Positions 7,561-16,012 of a stretch of 29,719 nucleotides of DNA are shown one piece after another (position 1 is the first letter of the stretch; every line of letters begins with the position of its first letter). The DNA comes from Syntrophomonadaceae bacterium. Lineage in GTDB: Bacteria; Bacillota; Dethiobacteria; DTU022. The stretch covers positions 1 to 29,719 of the forward strand of contig PXBM01000152.1 of NCBI GenBank assembly GCA_003566935.1, in the 5' to 3' direction. The position numbers and the translations under genes were made by a program. Under the pieces are notes generated by a model. The model was not told the origin of the DNA, did not search any database, and saw nothing but the letters and a program-made list of their open reading frames with translations.

Positions 7561-9597
7561 TTACGAGAACAAACTCCATGTCGCATCTCTACCGGCATGT
7601 TCTATGGTTAAAGTTGACAATGGAAAATCTGCTTTTGAATACGGATTATCGTAGCGGGGATAACCTCCGAGCTCTACTACTTTGCCCTGCTGTCTCAGCG
7701 GTCCCTGCCAGCCAAATTCAAGCAGCCCCTGCGATGGAGAATTGTAAGCAACATTCTGTCCGTTAAATTTTAGAGAAGCACCGGCAATCCTGTCAATGAA
7801 AATATTAAATTCTCCATCGACTTCTCTCCGTCCCATTTCGCAAATCCAGATATTCTTTAAGCCGCTGGCTATGATTTCACAGCCGGCATCATCACCCTCA
7901 GTCTGCCAATAATAGCTGTTTTGCGTGCGCAAGGCAATGTAGCCATCTCCCTTTCTGCCGAAAATCCATTCTTTTTCTTCAACTACTTCATCAAAGCGAT
8001 CCCGGGGAAACCAGGCATGGGTGAAAAATAATTTATTTGTCATGTAAATGCCGGGCATGCGAGAAATTCTATAGACTGCAATCAAAACATTTTTAACCTG
8101 GGCTACCCTCGGCAGGGTCCCCGATCCAACCCAATAACCAGCCGAGCTCTCTTCCTTGCTTCCCGGATGAGTTGTGAAACAAACTGTACTGGGCGACAGG
8201 GTTGCCTGCCAGATATGCTGCTGATCGCCACCATAACCAGCCCGGTAATCCTGGGCAGCACTAAGCATATAATCGGGAGTGCGGTAAGTATAAAGATTAA
8301 CCTCTTCCCTGGCATTCCTGGTGATATCTTTTTCGAAGAGGCGAGCAAAAAGACCCAGCAGGTTAAATGTGCGCAGGAAATCGATCAGTTTCTTTTTCGC
8401 TTTGAACATGTCAAAAAACTGGTTTTCCCACCAACAAAAAGCATCAAACATTCGCATGGTCAGGGCTATTGTTTTTGGGTGAGTGTAAGCTTCCAGGCTG
8501 AGAAAAACCATTCCGCTGTCCAGGTCTTTAAAGTTTAGCCCCCATTTTTCAGCCTCATCAATTCTAATGCCCATGCGCTGAAGATTGATCATTTCAGAGC
8601 GGTTTTGATCTCTGGCGACTTCATAGATTACCGGAGGCAAAGTATACTCAGGACTTAAGGCCAGGGTCACGGCGCTCATATTATCGCTTCCGGAAAAAAT
8701 GCCCATCCCGAATAACAGCTTTGCCGTATCGATAGTAGATTCGACCAGAGCGTTTTTCTTCTCCTTTCCATAGCTTCTCCCGTGAGTTGAAGAGAAAGCA
8801 CCATAAAAATTATTTAAGGCCAGGTCATAGAGAAGTAGGTCAAGAACCATTCTTGCTTTTGATGCTATTTCTTCATCGCGACAAAAATCAACGAGGTTTA
8901 CCAGGGCGGTAATATCTTCATCATAGTAAATATGTGAAAGCCACTCGCTAAAACCGGTTTTATATCTCAATAAAAGCCATTGGAGTATGCGCGGTAGGGC
9001 ATGGTTCATTTTTTCCCTTCCACTCATTTTAGAGTTGCTAAATACTTCATCGGGATAAAGCTGCCCGGCCAGGTATTCATTGGCTAAGAACATAATCTGG
9101 TGATTCTCCGTCCAGTAACACATAGAGTCAATACCCGGTTCATCCGGCCAGTATTTAAAACCAAGCACAGTTTTTTTAGCACCGGCAAGAAGCTCTTCGC
9201 TTATTAACTTACTATCAGGGAACTGGTATAGCAGGCGAATTATCCCAAGCAGAACAAAGTCCGAGCAATCAAAGCGTTTATCTATATATTCAATCGCTCC
9301 TTCAATTGCACCCTCATAAACCGGCCCATTATTTTTATAGAGTCTGGCCAATTCGTAATAATATCCCTTGATAGTCGGAGCAGCAGGGTTGCGCAGGCAG
9401 TGTTCCAGGAAAGCTTCTTTTCTTTTTTCATACTCCTCTTCAAAAGGAAATACCGTATATTCATCCGGACTAGGTTCTGCCGGATAACCAGGTGGAGGAT
9501 TACCCTTTTGGATGACCCTAAAATCGGTTACGCTGGTTGTATGAAAAAAATCATGCTGGTAGACCTGCTCTTCATTTTCATTAGTTTGGCTGTCCAT
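7561..9597 (-). CDS. Large helical-toroid/beta protein, cytosolic paralogue (unknown function)
   Basis: A 678-residue protein without a signal peptide. It is clearly homologous along its length to the Tat-exported protein encoded next to it. Shared blocks include WTENHQ (162-167), EYLAGQLYPDE, YRTPDYMLSAAQDYR, HIWQATLSP, FTHAWFPRDRFDEV, YYWQTEG and a C-terminal GWQGPLRQ. The N-terminal 400 residues look helical with many paired aromatics, and the C-terminal 270 look like a beta sandwich. That layout resembles the (alpha/alpha) toroid plus sandwich of polysaccharide lyases such as the heparinase II/III and alginate lyase families, where an Asn-His pair sits in a similar helix. This is inference, as I do not recognise the family. 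The ribosome site AAGGAG is 12 bases from the ATG, longer than usual. A lyase role would fit kdgK directly downstream. Confidence 0.6.
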   Translation of the reverse strand: MDSQTNENEEQVYQHDFFHTTSVTDFRVIQKGNPPPGYPAEPSPDEYTVFPFEEEYEKRKEAFLEHCLRNPAAPTIKGYYYELARLYKNNGPVYEGAIEGAIEYIDKRFDCSDFVLLGIIRLLYQFPDSKLISEELLAGAKKTVLGFKYWPDEPGIDSMCYWTENHQIMFLANEYLAGQLYPDEVFSNSKMSGREKMNHALPRILQWLLLRYKTGFSEWLSHIYYDEDITALVNLVDFCRDEEIASKARMVLDLLLYDLALNNFYGAFSSTHGRSYGKEKKNALVESTIDTAKLLFGMGIFSGSDNMSAVTLALSPEYTLPPVIYEVARDQNRSEMINLQRMGIRIDEAEKWGLNFKDLDSGMVFLSLEAYTHPKTIALTMRMFDAFCWWENQFFDMFKAKKKLIDFLRTFNLLGLFARLFEKDITRNAREEVNLYTYRTPDYMLSAAQDYRAGYGGDQQHIWQATLSPSTVCFTTHPGSKEESSAGYWVGSGTLPRVAQVKNVLIAVYRISRMPGIYMTNKLFFTHAWFPRDRFDEVVEEKEWIFGRKGDGYIALRTQNSYYWQTEGDDAGCEIIASGLKNIWICEMGRREVDGEFNIFIDRIAGASLKFNGQNVAYNSPSQGLLEFGWQGPLRQQGKVVELGGYPRYDNPYSKADFPLSTLTIEHAGRDATWSLFS

Positions 9598-9674
9598 AGA
9601 TCTAAATCGCTCCTTGCCTAAAATCTAAATTATTACGCTCCCCATGTTAATATCTTATGCTTTAGCCTTCTTTA

Positions 9675-11843
9675 CTAGCCTTTAATCACTCTACGATTCT
9701 TTTCAAAATCCAGCTCTAATTCATGTTCGCCTAGGGAAATGGTAAAGACAGTCTGTCCAAAATCTGTTTGACAGTAAGGATTATTAAAGCGGGGGTAATT
9801 TCGCAAAGGAATCTCTTTCCCGTCTAATATAAAGGGCCCTTCCCAGCCAACCTGGTATAAGCCATTACCGGGAGATTCATAATTTACCTTCAACCCGTCT
9901 ACCTCTACCAGGGCCCTGGCGATTGAATTGCTGAATTCCTCAAATGAACCGTCCACACTCTCTCGGCCTAAATGGCAGATCCATACATTTTGCCTTCCCA
10001 GAACAATTACTTCCTGGTCAGCATCAGGACCTTCCGTTTGCCATTCATAGGGCAAGTGTGAGTAAAGGGCCAGGTACCCTTTATTTCTGCGGCCCAGGAT
10101 CCAGCTGCCTTCTCCAGTGGCAGGAAATTCTTTGATCTCATCAAAAGCCCACCTGGGAAAATAGGCATGGGTAAAAGCGAAAAGCCCGGTGTCTTCCGCT
10201 CCAATCCCCTCCAGTAAATTGGGAATGCGATCAATATTGTAAATACTGATAAGCACGTTGCGATGCTGGACTGTTCGGGGGAAACGACCTTGAGAAGCCC
10301 AGTACCCGGGACGTCCCGCTCGAAGAGAGCCGGGATTGGTTACAAACACTACTGCGTAAGGATCCAGGGTAGCCTGCCAAATGTGATGCTGGTATCCTTT
10401 CTCTCCCTTGCGGTAATCCTGGGCACAGGAGAGCATGTAGTCGGGGCTACGGTAAGTTACCTTGTTCACCTGTGATTTTACCATTCCATTGCTATCGGGA
10501 CCCAACCATTCCACTCCCAGCCCCAGCAAACCCAACCTGGAGAGGGTTTGCCCCAGGTCGGCCAGGGGGGCAAAATCCGGATAGTGCCATAGGTCCCATT
10601 TATTGGCAGTATGCACTGTAAGATCTACTACTTTGGGATGGGTAAAAGCGTGCATAGCCCACCAGATAGGCACATCTTCTACATTATCAAAACTAAGGTT
10701 ATATTTTTCGGCCTCTGCTTCATTGACATTAATCGAATGCCGCTCATAATTGGTCATCTCTTCGGGCAAATCCTGACCTATTTTTTCTAAGACAGGTGGC
10801 AGGTTATAGCGCTCACTAGTGGCAAAAGAAACACTGGCAATGTTATCAGTGGATTGAAAGCGGCCCAAGCCCCACAATAGGGCCTGGGTTGTAACCAGGT
10901 TATCCCCGGCAGCGCTCTTGATATGCCGCACAGAGGCCCTCCCGTGAGATGTTCCATAATGGCCATAGAATGAATCGGCTGCCATATCCAGCAGCATTAT
11001 GTCCACCATAATTACAGCTTTTTGGGAAATCTCCTCGTCTTCCGCAAAGTCCACCAGGTTAAGTAAAGCCCCCATCATGTGGGCGTAATATGGGACAGAA
11101 TCCCATTCGGCAAAGCCAGTTCGCGCGCGCCAGTTCATCCATCGTAGAATTTTGGCCCGGGCGTGCTCCATGCGCCACCGCCCAGACTGGTCATTGTTAG
11201 TAAATGTTTCGTCAGGAAAAAGTTGTCCGGCCAGGTACTCGGCAGTGTGAACCAGGATCTGGTGATTTTCCGTCCACAGCTCCATCTTGGAGTCGGTAGG
11301 ATTAGGCTCATCCAGCCAGTACTTGAAATCCAGGAAAGTTTGCCTGATCGATTTTTTCTGGGCAGCAGTCAACAAATCGCCGTCGGCATGCTTGTAATAT
11401 ATACGTATTAAAGTCTGCATGCTGAAATCCGAGGTGTCTTCCCTGGAATTAACCTTGTCCAGCTCTTGCTGCAGCTTTGCCTGGGTCAAAGAAGATCCCA
11501 GTTCCATGCGGCAAAGATCCGCCCGCAAACCATCTACCTCTGCAGGCTCTTCTGCCACCCATTCCAGGTATGCCTGCCGTCTTTCTTCAAGAGATGGCTT
11601 TAAGGGTGTACGGTAAAAGGGAGGATCGCCGGGCGAAGGGCGCGAAGGGACAGGATCGCCTTCCCGAAAAGCGGGCCATTCCGGGCTTACCGCCCTTATT
11701 TCCCTGGCAATAATTCCACCTGCCACCCCGGCAGCAGCCAACCCGCCGCAACCAATGAGAAAAGATCGGCGGGTAATGCCGCTTTCACTTTTAAAGACAG
11801 CACCTTGTAGATTGCCCCCGGCAGGGTTTTTGTCAGTACTCAT
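9675..11843 (-). CDS. Tat-exported large helical-toroid/beta protein (unknown function)
   Basis: A 722-residue protein. The ATG at 11843 is chosen because GAGGAG lies 8 bases upstream; the GTG three codons earlier touches that site. A twin-arginine signal is clear: TRRSFLI (24-30), then a glycine/alanine-rich hydrophobic core to about residue 48, so the protein is probably exported folded, perhaps with a cofactor or metal. A helical domain follows with W190-TENHQ, AEYLAGQLFPDE and a GHYGTSHGRA stretch. The C-terminal beta-rich domain contains PDYMLSCAQDYR, HHIWQATLDP, FTHAYFPRWAFDEI and YEWQTEG. The same blocks occur in the cytosolic paralogue 77 bp downstream. It may act as a lyase or hydrolase on an external glycan or glycoconjugate, but catalysis is not shown. 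Confidence 0.65.
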   Translation of the reverse strand: MSTDKNPAGGNLQGAVFKSESGITRRSFLIGCGGLAAAGVAGGIIAREIRAVSPEWPAFREGDPVPSRPSPGDPPFYRTPLKPSLEERRQAYLEWVAEEPAEVDGLRADLCRMELGSSLTQAKLQQELDKVNSREDTSDFSMQTLIRIYYKHADGDLLTAAQKKSIRQTFLDFKYWLDEPNPTDSKMELWTENHQILVHTAEYLAGQLFPDETFTNNDQSGRWRMEHARAKILRWMNWRARTGFAEWDSVPYYAHMMGALLNLVDFAEDEEISQKAVIMVDIMLLDMAADSFYGHYGTSHGRASVRHIKSAAGDNLVTTQALLWGLGRFQSTDNIASVSFATSERYNLPPVLEKIGQDLPEEMTNYERHSINVNEAEAEKYNLSFDNVEDVPIWWAMHAFTHPKVVDLTVHTANKWDLWHYPDFAPLADLGQTLSRLGLLGLGVEWLGPDSNGMVKSQVNKVTYRSPDYMLSCAQDYRKGEKGYQHHIWQATLDPYAVVFVTNPGSLRAGRPGYWASQGRFPRTVQHRNVLISIYNIDRIPNLLEGIGAEDTGLFAFTHAYFPRWAFDEIKEFPATGEGSWILGRRNKGYLALYSHLPYEWQTEGPDADQEVIVLGRQNVWICHLGRESVDGSFEEFSNSIARALVEVDGLKVNYESPGNGLYQVGWEGPFILDGKEIPLRNYPRFNNPYCQTDFGQTVFTISLGEHELELDFEKNRRVIKG

Positions 11844-11887
11844 CGCTGTCACTCCTCACTTATTTCTCCTTTAAAATTAGAGGCTGC

Positions 11888-12661
11888 TTAAGAAACCATA
11901 GCCTCAATTTTTTTCATAAAGGAAGCAATATCTTTACCGTATTCAGGAGAACCGTCCACGGTCAGGTAACCCAGTTTCATTGCTTCAACATTATCGATTT
12001 GCCCGGTTAGAACCTGGAAAGCCCCTTCATTACCGGAAAAAAGCATGTGCACAAATGGTTTACGCCTAGTGTATAAACCTTTGCCCGCCTTGGTGCGACC
12101 TTTTTTTATACGCAAGTAAGCTGCAGGACCATCAGGCGCTACCGACCACTGGAAAATACGATCAGGCATGGGACCGGTAAATATTTTCATCTCTTCGTCT
12201 CCGGCTTTATTTAGCTGAGATAGGGCTACCGAGATAAAGTAGAGCAGCATTTTTACTTTCAATGCTCTCTTTTGCGGATCTTTTGGTTTTTTTGAAGGCA
12301 GTAAAAGGGTCAGCCCGAGCATCAGGGGCAGGAATCCCGCCAGGGTGGTGAAATTTTTCAGCGCCCCCCTGATTTTTGGCAGGGCAATTTTCCCGGTCAT
12401 CAGGGCATTAAATGAGGCGGCATTTTTGAAGCAGAAGTCTATATCGGGATTATCGTGCCTGCCGCTGATATATTCAACCTTCCCATCATTAATGAATATA
12501 TGGCAGGCCAGATCCGGATCATTTTCCACCTGGAACTGGACAATTCTCTTCCAGCCCTTATATTTCTCAGCTAATTTCGGATTTTCTTCCACCAGGACCC
12601 TGGTCAGGGGGAGAGCTGCATTCATCAGTAACCTGGCTACAAGCTTTTCTTTATCAGCCAT
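11888..12661 (-). CDS. SCP2 sterol-binding-like protein, copy A
   Basis: A 257-residue protein built from two SCP2-like halves. Residues 40-115 carry the typical run of alternating strands, then a FKNAASFNALMTGK helix. Residues 165-255 repeat it with FQWSVAPDGPAAYLRIKKG and MLFSGNEGAFQVLTGQIDNVEAM. SCP2 folds bind lipids, sterols or other hydrophobic ligands; no catalytic residues are evident. The segment FLPLMLGLTLLLP (about 109-121) is hydrophobic but short and could line the cavity or touch a membrane. GAGGAGGT lies 9 bases before the ATG. It follows the transketolase C half by 21 bp and precedes the Tat protein by 44 bp. A paralogue of exactly the same length lies at 16013-16786. Confidence 0.72.
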   Translation of the reverse strand: MADKEKLVARLLMNAALPLTRVLVEENPKLAEKYKGWKRIVQFQVENDPDLACHIFINDGKVEYISGRHDNPDIDFCFKNAASFNALMTGKIALPKIRGALKNFTTLAGFLPLMLGLTLLLPSKKPKDPQKRALKVKMLLYFISVALSQLNKAGDEEMKIFTGPMPDRIFQWSVAPDGPAAYLRIKKGRTKAGKGLYTRRKPFVHMLFSGNEGAFQVLTGQIDNVEAMKLGYLTVDGSPEYGKDIASFMKKIEAMVS

Positions 12662-12682
12662 AAACAGCTAACCTCCTCTTTT

Positions 12683-13699
12683 TTATAGTTCATCTTCCCA
12701 GTCATCATCTTCTTCAACTTCTTTACCCAGCATCTCCGCCACCGCTTCGGTAATCCCTTCTGCATCAATCTTGTAAAGATTATAGAGGTCATCCGTTTGG
12801 CCTACAATGGCAAAAACATCAGGAATACCCAACCTTTTTAACCGACACGATTTACCCTCCTCGGTAATTACCTCGGCCACAGCACTGCCAAGGCCTCCTA
12901 TAACGCTATGGTTTTCTACAGTAATAATTTTTCGCGTGTCGTTAACCGCTTCAATAATCGCTTCACGGTCAATTGGTTTGATGGTATGCATGTTGAGCAC
13001 CCGCACCTCAATGCCCTGGCTTTCTTTCAGTTCTTTAGCCGCCTCCAAAGCTTGCAGCACGCAGGGGCCGCAGGCTATAACAGTTATATCACTGCCCTCG
13101 TGCATGGTTACAGCTTTGCCTATTTCAAAATCATAATTTTCTTTTTCATAAACAGTTTGCTCAAAACCACGGCCAATACGCATGTAGAGGGGGCCGGGAC
13201 GGTCCAGCGAAGCACGTACAGCATTGGCCGTTTCTATACCATCGGCCGGCACCACAACTGTCATATTGGCAAATGAACGCATCACTGCCAGATCTTCGGT
13301 GCAGTGATGAGTAGATCCGGCAGTTCCGAAAGATAGTCCCGAGTGTGTGGCAATGATTTTGCAATCAAGGTTCTGGTAACAGATGTCCGTACGAACTTGT
13401 TCACCAGCCCGCAGTGAAGCAAAGACAGCGAAGGTAGAAACAAAGGGTACGTACCCGGCCAGGGCTAACCCGGCTGCGATACCAAAGAGGTTTTGTTCGG
13501 CAATGCCCACATTAAAAAACCTTTCGGGATGCTTTTCTCCAAACTTGCCAATCTTAGTCGATTTAGCCAGGTCGGCCGTTAATGCGACTAGATCTTTTCT
13601 TTCTTCACCCAGCTGGGCCAGTACATGCCCATAAATTTCCGCCGGAGTCATATGGTCTGTATCATACACGCTATATGTGAGGCCTGATTCTTCACTCAT
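12683..13699 (-). CDS. Transketolase, C-terminal half (split enzyme)
   Basis: A 338-residue subunit holding the pyrimidine-binding and C-terminal domains of transketolase. It has TADLAKST, the catalytic glutamate in NVGIAEQN (about 84-91), the GSTHHCTEDLAVMR loop and a C-terminal VENHSVIGGLGSAV motif, ending in an unusual acidic tail (EEDDDWEDEL). Paired with the N half encoded 23 bp upstream, it would transfer two-carbon units between ketose and aldose phosphates using thiamine diphosphate. Two ATGs stand in tandem; the second (13699) is 6 bases from AAGGAGG and is preferred over 13702. Split transketolases are common in anaerobes and often serve specialised sugar pathways (for example apulose phosphate). 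The substrate here cannot be read from sequence. Confidence 0.9.
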   Translation of the reverse strand: MSEESGLTYSVYDTDHMTPAEIYGHVLAQLGEERKDLVALTADLAKSTKIGKFGEKHPERFFNVGIAEQNLFGIAAGLALAGYVPFVSTFAVFASLRAGEQVRTDICYQNLDCKIIATHSGLSFGTAGSTHHCTEDLAVMRSFANMTVVVPADGIETANAVRASLDRPGPLYMRIGRGFEQTVYEKENYDFEIGKAVTMHEGSDITVIACGPCVLQALEAAKELKESQGIEVRVLNMHTIKPIDREAIIEAVNDTRKIITVENHSVIGGLGSAVAEVITEEGKSCRLKRLGIPDVFAIVGQTDDLYNLYKIDAEGITEAVAEMLGKEVEEDDDWEDEL

Positions 13700-13722
13700 C
13701 ATAATCCTCCTTTCTTTATTCC

Positions 13723-14565
13723 TTAAATTTTGTTATACATGCGGTCAATCGATTTCAGGGCATCTTCGGCCATACTGGTATCAAGTCCACCGTAATGCCA
13801 TTCCGGTTTATCTTCCATGTAATCTACACCTTTACCCTTAACAGTGTGACAAATTATTACAGTTGGCTTATCATCAAGCTGTTGTGCCTTTTCTATCTTT
13901 TCACCAAGTGCTTTGAAATCGTGACCGTCACATTCAAGTACATTCCAACCGAATGCGGTCCACTTTTCCCCGATCGGTTCCAGCGACATCACATCTTCGG
14001 TGCATCCGTCAATGCAGTGCATGTTGCGATCAACAAAGCCGGTCAGGTTATTCAACTTATAATGGGCGGCAGCCATCGCCCCTTCCCAGATACTTCCTTC
14101 GGCCAGCTCGCCATCACCCATGATACAGTAAGTGCGCCAGTCCTTATTCTTTAATCTGGCACCCAGAGCCAGTCCGACGGCAATCGGCAACCCATGACCC
14201 AGGGAACCAGTTGATGCATCAAGGCCTTTTACCTTCAGACGGTCCAGGTGCATGCCAAAAAGCGAGCCAGTGTGGTTAAATGTTTTCAGCAGCTCTGAGG
14301 AGAAAAACCCTTTTTCGGCCAGAACCGGGGCCAGGCCAACACCGCCATGTCCCTTGCTAAGCACCATTCGGTCACGATCTTCCCATTGTGGGTTCTCCGG
14401 GTCAACCTTCATGTAGTGGAAGTAGAGAGCTACCAGGATTTCAACCTGGCTCAGTCCGCCGCCGATATGACCGCCACCCGCCCACTGGGTGGTTTGGACT
14501 ACACTACGCCTGATTTTCCAGGCTATTTCGTTCAATGTGCCAATTTCTTTTTCAGACAGGGCCAT
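13723..14565 (-). CDS. Transketolase, N-terminal half (thiamine-diphosphate binding)
   Basis: A 280-residue subunit equal to the N-terminal third to half of a full transketolase. Motifs are GGHIGGGLSQVEILVALY (31-48), KGHGGVGLAPVLAEKG, STGSLGHGLPIAVGLALG and the cofactor-binding GDGELAEGSIWEGAMAAA followed by NN. HTVKGKGVDYMED is near the C-terminus. The ATG is 7 bases from GGGAGGT. It lies between the class III aminotransferase (43 bp upstream) and the C half (23 bp downstream), and all three are probably one translational block. Together the halves make about 618 residues, close to a one-chain transketolase. Activity should be cytoplasmic. Confidence 0.9.
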   Translation of the reverse strand: MALSEKEIGTLNEIAWKIRRSVVQTTQWAGGGHIGGGLSQVEILVALYFHYMKVDPENPQWEDRDRMVLSKGHGGVGLAPVLAEKGFFSSELLKTFNHTGSLFGMHLDRLKVKGLDASTGSLGHGLPIAVGLALGARLKNKDWRTYCIMGDGELAEGSIWEGAMAAAHYKLNNLTGFVDRNMHCIDGCTEDVMSLEPIGEKWTAFGWNVLECDGHDFKALGEKIEKAQQLDDKPTVIICHTVKGKGVDYMEDKPEWHYGGLDTSMAEDALKSIDRMYNKI

Positions 14566-14608
14566 TTATCATACCTCCCATAAATAATGTAGAAATTAAC
14601 TATCTATA

Positions 14609-15886
14609 TTAAACTGCCAGGCAAGGCGATTTACCGTCCAGCGCACTCTTGACGGCTTTCATCGCCTCCTCGGCATGATTAAGCGTTTCCTTGATATCTA
14701 TTTCATCGTGGGCTACCGACAGAAACCAGTTGTGGTGGGGATGAAAGAAAGAACCCCTTTTAGTTACCTCCGAGCAGAAAAGCTGATTAAGGTAAAGGCT
14801 GGGATCATCACAGAAATGAATGAAAGGTATGGCTGGTGGCCCCGAAGGATTGATCTCCAGTCCGTGACGCTGCCCAATTTCCACCAGTCCGTCGATTAGT
14901 AGTTGTCCGCTTTTTTCCATCTTTTTAACCGCCTCAGTATTTTCTAACTCCTCAAGGGTAGCCAGAGCTGCAGCCATAGGCACAGCCGACATCCAGAAGG
15001 ATCCTGTAAAGAAAACCTTCGATGCAGCGGTCATCAGTTCTTTTTTGCCAACACAGGCCGAGATAGGGTATCCGTTACCCACGGCCTTGCTGAAGCAAAT
15101 CAGGTCCGGCTTAAAACCGAAATATTCATTTGAACCGCCCAGGTTTAAACGGAAACCGGCCCGCACATCATCAAGGATCAAGACTATTTCTTCCTCGCGA
15201 CAAATCTTTTCTACCCCTGTCCAGTAACCTTCAGCCGGTAGCTCCTGCCTGCCGAAAGTAATGTGATGGTACGGCATAGCAATAAAAGCAGCTATTTCTC
15301 CGCGATTTTCCTTTGCCATCTGCCGAAAACCATCAAGGTCGTTCCATTCTACCTGAAGGGTATTCTGACGATCTTCAGCAGTAACACCACCGTGTCCATA
15401 ACTGGTACACCACGGCGCCACCCCGTGATAGTGGCCGCGAACAGTTATTACTTTTTTTCGGTTTGTATGAGCCCTTGCGGCCAGGGTAGCATAAGTAGTC
15501 ATATCGCCTCCATTTTTGGCGAAAAAAGCCCAGTCAGCAATGGGTACCATGTCTACCAGCTTTTCTGCCAGCTCAACCATAACCGGTCCCGGATGATTTG
15601 TAGTATCAGCCATTTTTCGCTGGGCTTCCGCTGCCCCGTCTATCACAGGGTTTCCATAACCCAAGACCATCGGTCCGTAAGCACACATATAATCGATGAA
15701 CTCATTTCCATCAATATCCTTATAGCGGCAGCCATTTGCCTCCGCCGTGTAATAAGGATATTCACCCGGCACCATCGCCGTAGGTGACATGTGGCCGTAT
15801 ATTCCGCCTGGTATCAACGTGGCCGCTTTTTCAAACAGCTCCATACTTTTATTATAAGTGTAAGTTTTTCTACCATTCTCTTTCAC
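14609..15886 (-). CDS. Class III PLP aminotransferase (glutamate-1-semialdehyde aminomutase-like)
   Basis: A 425-residue fold-type I PLP enzyme. The GTG at 15886 is the likely start because GGAGGT lies 7 bases before it; the open frame continues 13 codons further to 15925 without such a site. Features include YKDIDGNEFIDYMCAYGPMVLGYG (54-77), GHYHG (151-155), LILDDVRAGFR with the PLP-contacting D239, and the Schiff-base lysine K267 in CFSKAVGNGYP. The DD in place of the usual DE after D239 is a minor deviation. Placement in a sugar operon, next to a split transketolase rather than heme genes, argues against a heme role. It may act on an amino sugar, amino alcohol or sugar aldehyde; the exact substrate is unknown. 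Confidence 0.85.
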   Translation of the reverse strand: MKENGRKTYTYNKSMELFEKAATLIPGGIYGHMSPTAMVPGEYPYYTAEANGCRYKDIDGNEFIDYMCAYGPMVLGYGNPVIDGAAEAQRKMADTTNHPGPVMVELAEKLVDMVPIADWAFFAKNGGDMTTYATLAARAHTNRKKVITVRGHYHGVAPWCTSYGHGGVTAEDRQNTLQVEWNDLDGFRQMAKENRGEIAAFIAMPYHHITFGRQELPAEGYWTGVEKICREEEIVLILDDVRAGFRLNLGGSNEYFGFKPDLICFSKAVGNGYPISACVGKKELMTAASKVFFTGSFWMSAVPMAAALATLEELENTEAVKKMEKSGQLLIDGLVEIGQRHGLEINPSGPPAIPFIHFCDDPSLYLNQLFCSEVTKRGSFFHPHHNWFLSVAHDEIDIKETLNHAEEAMKAVKSALDGKSPCLAV

Positions 15887-15964
15887 AATATATACCTCCC
15901 TCCAAACCATTCTTAAATTCTTCAACCCAATTGCTGCAACCTTAAATTAACAAATCAGAATTAG

Positions 15965-15986
15965 AACATCGTTGTAATAATATGTT
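15965..15986. repeat. Short inverted repeat between SCP2-B and the aminotransferase gene
   Basis: AACAT (15965-15969) and ATGTT (15982-15986) flank 12 bases inside the 126-bp gap upstream of the aminotransferase. It might be an operator for the second half of the series, but the arms are short and no clear promoter lies beside it. Confidence 0.2.
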
Positions 15987-16012
15987 TATGGCAGCCCATT
16001 TTTATTACATCT

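Noticed and set aside
14609..15886. Calling the aminotransferase hemL for heme synthesis
   Set aside because: No heme genes are near and the context is a sugar operon; general class III features do not prove that role.
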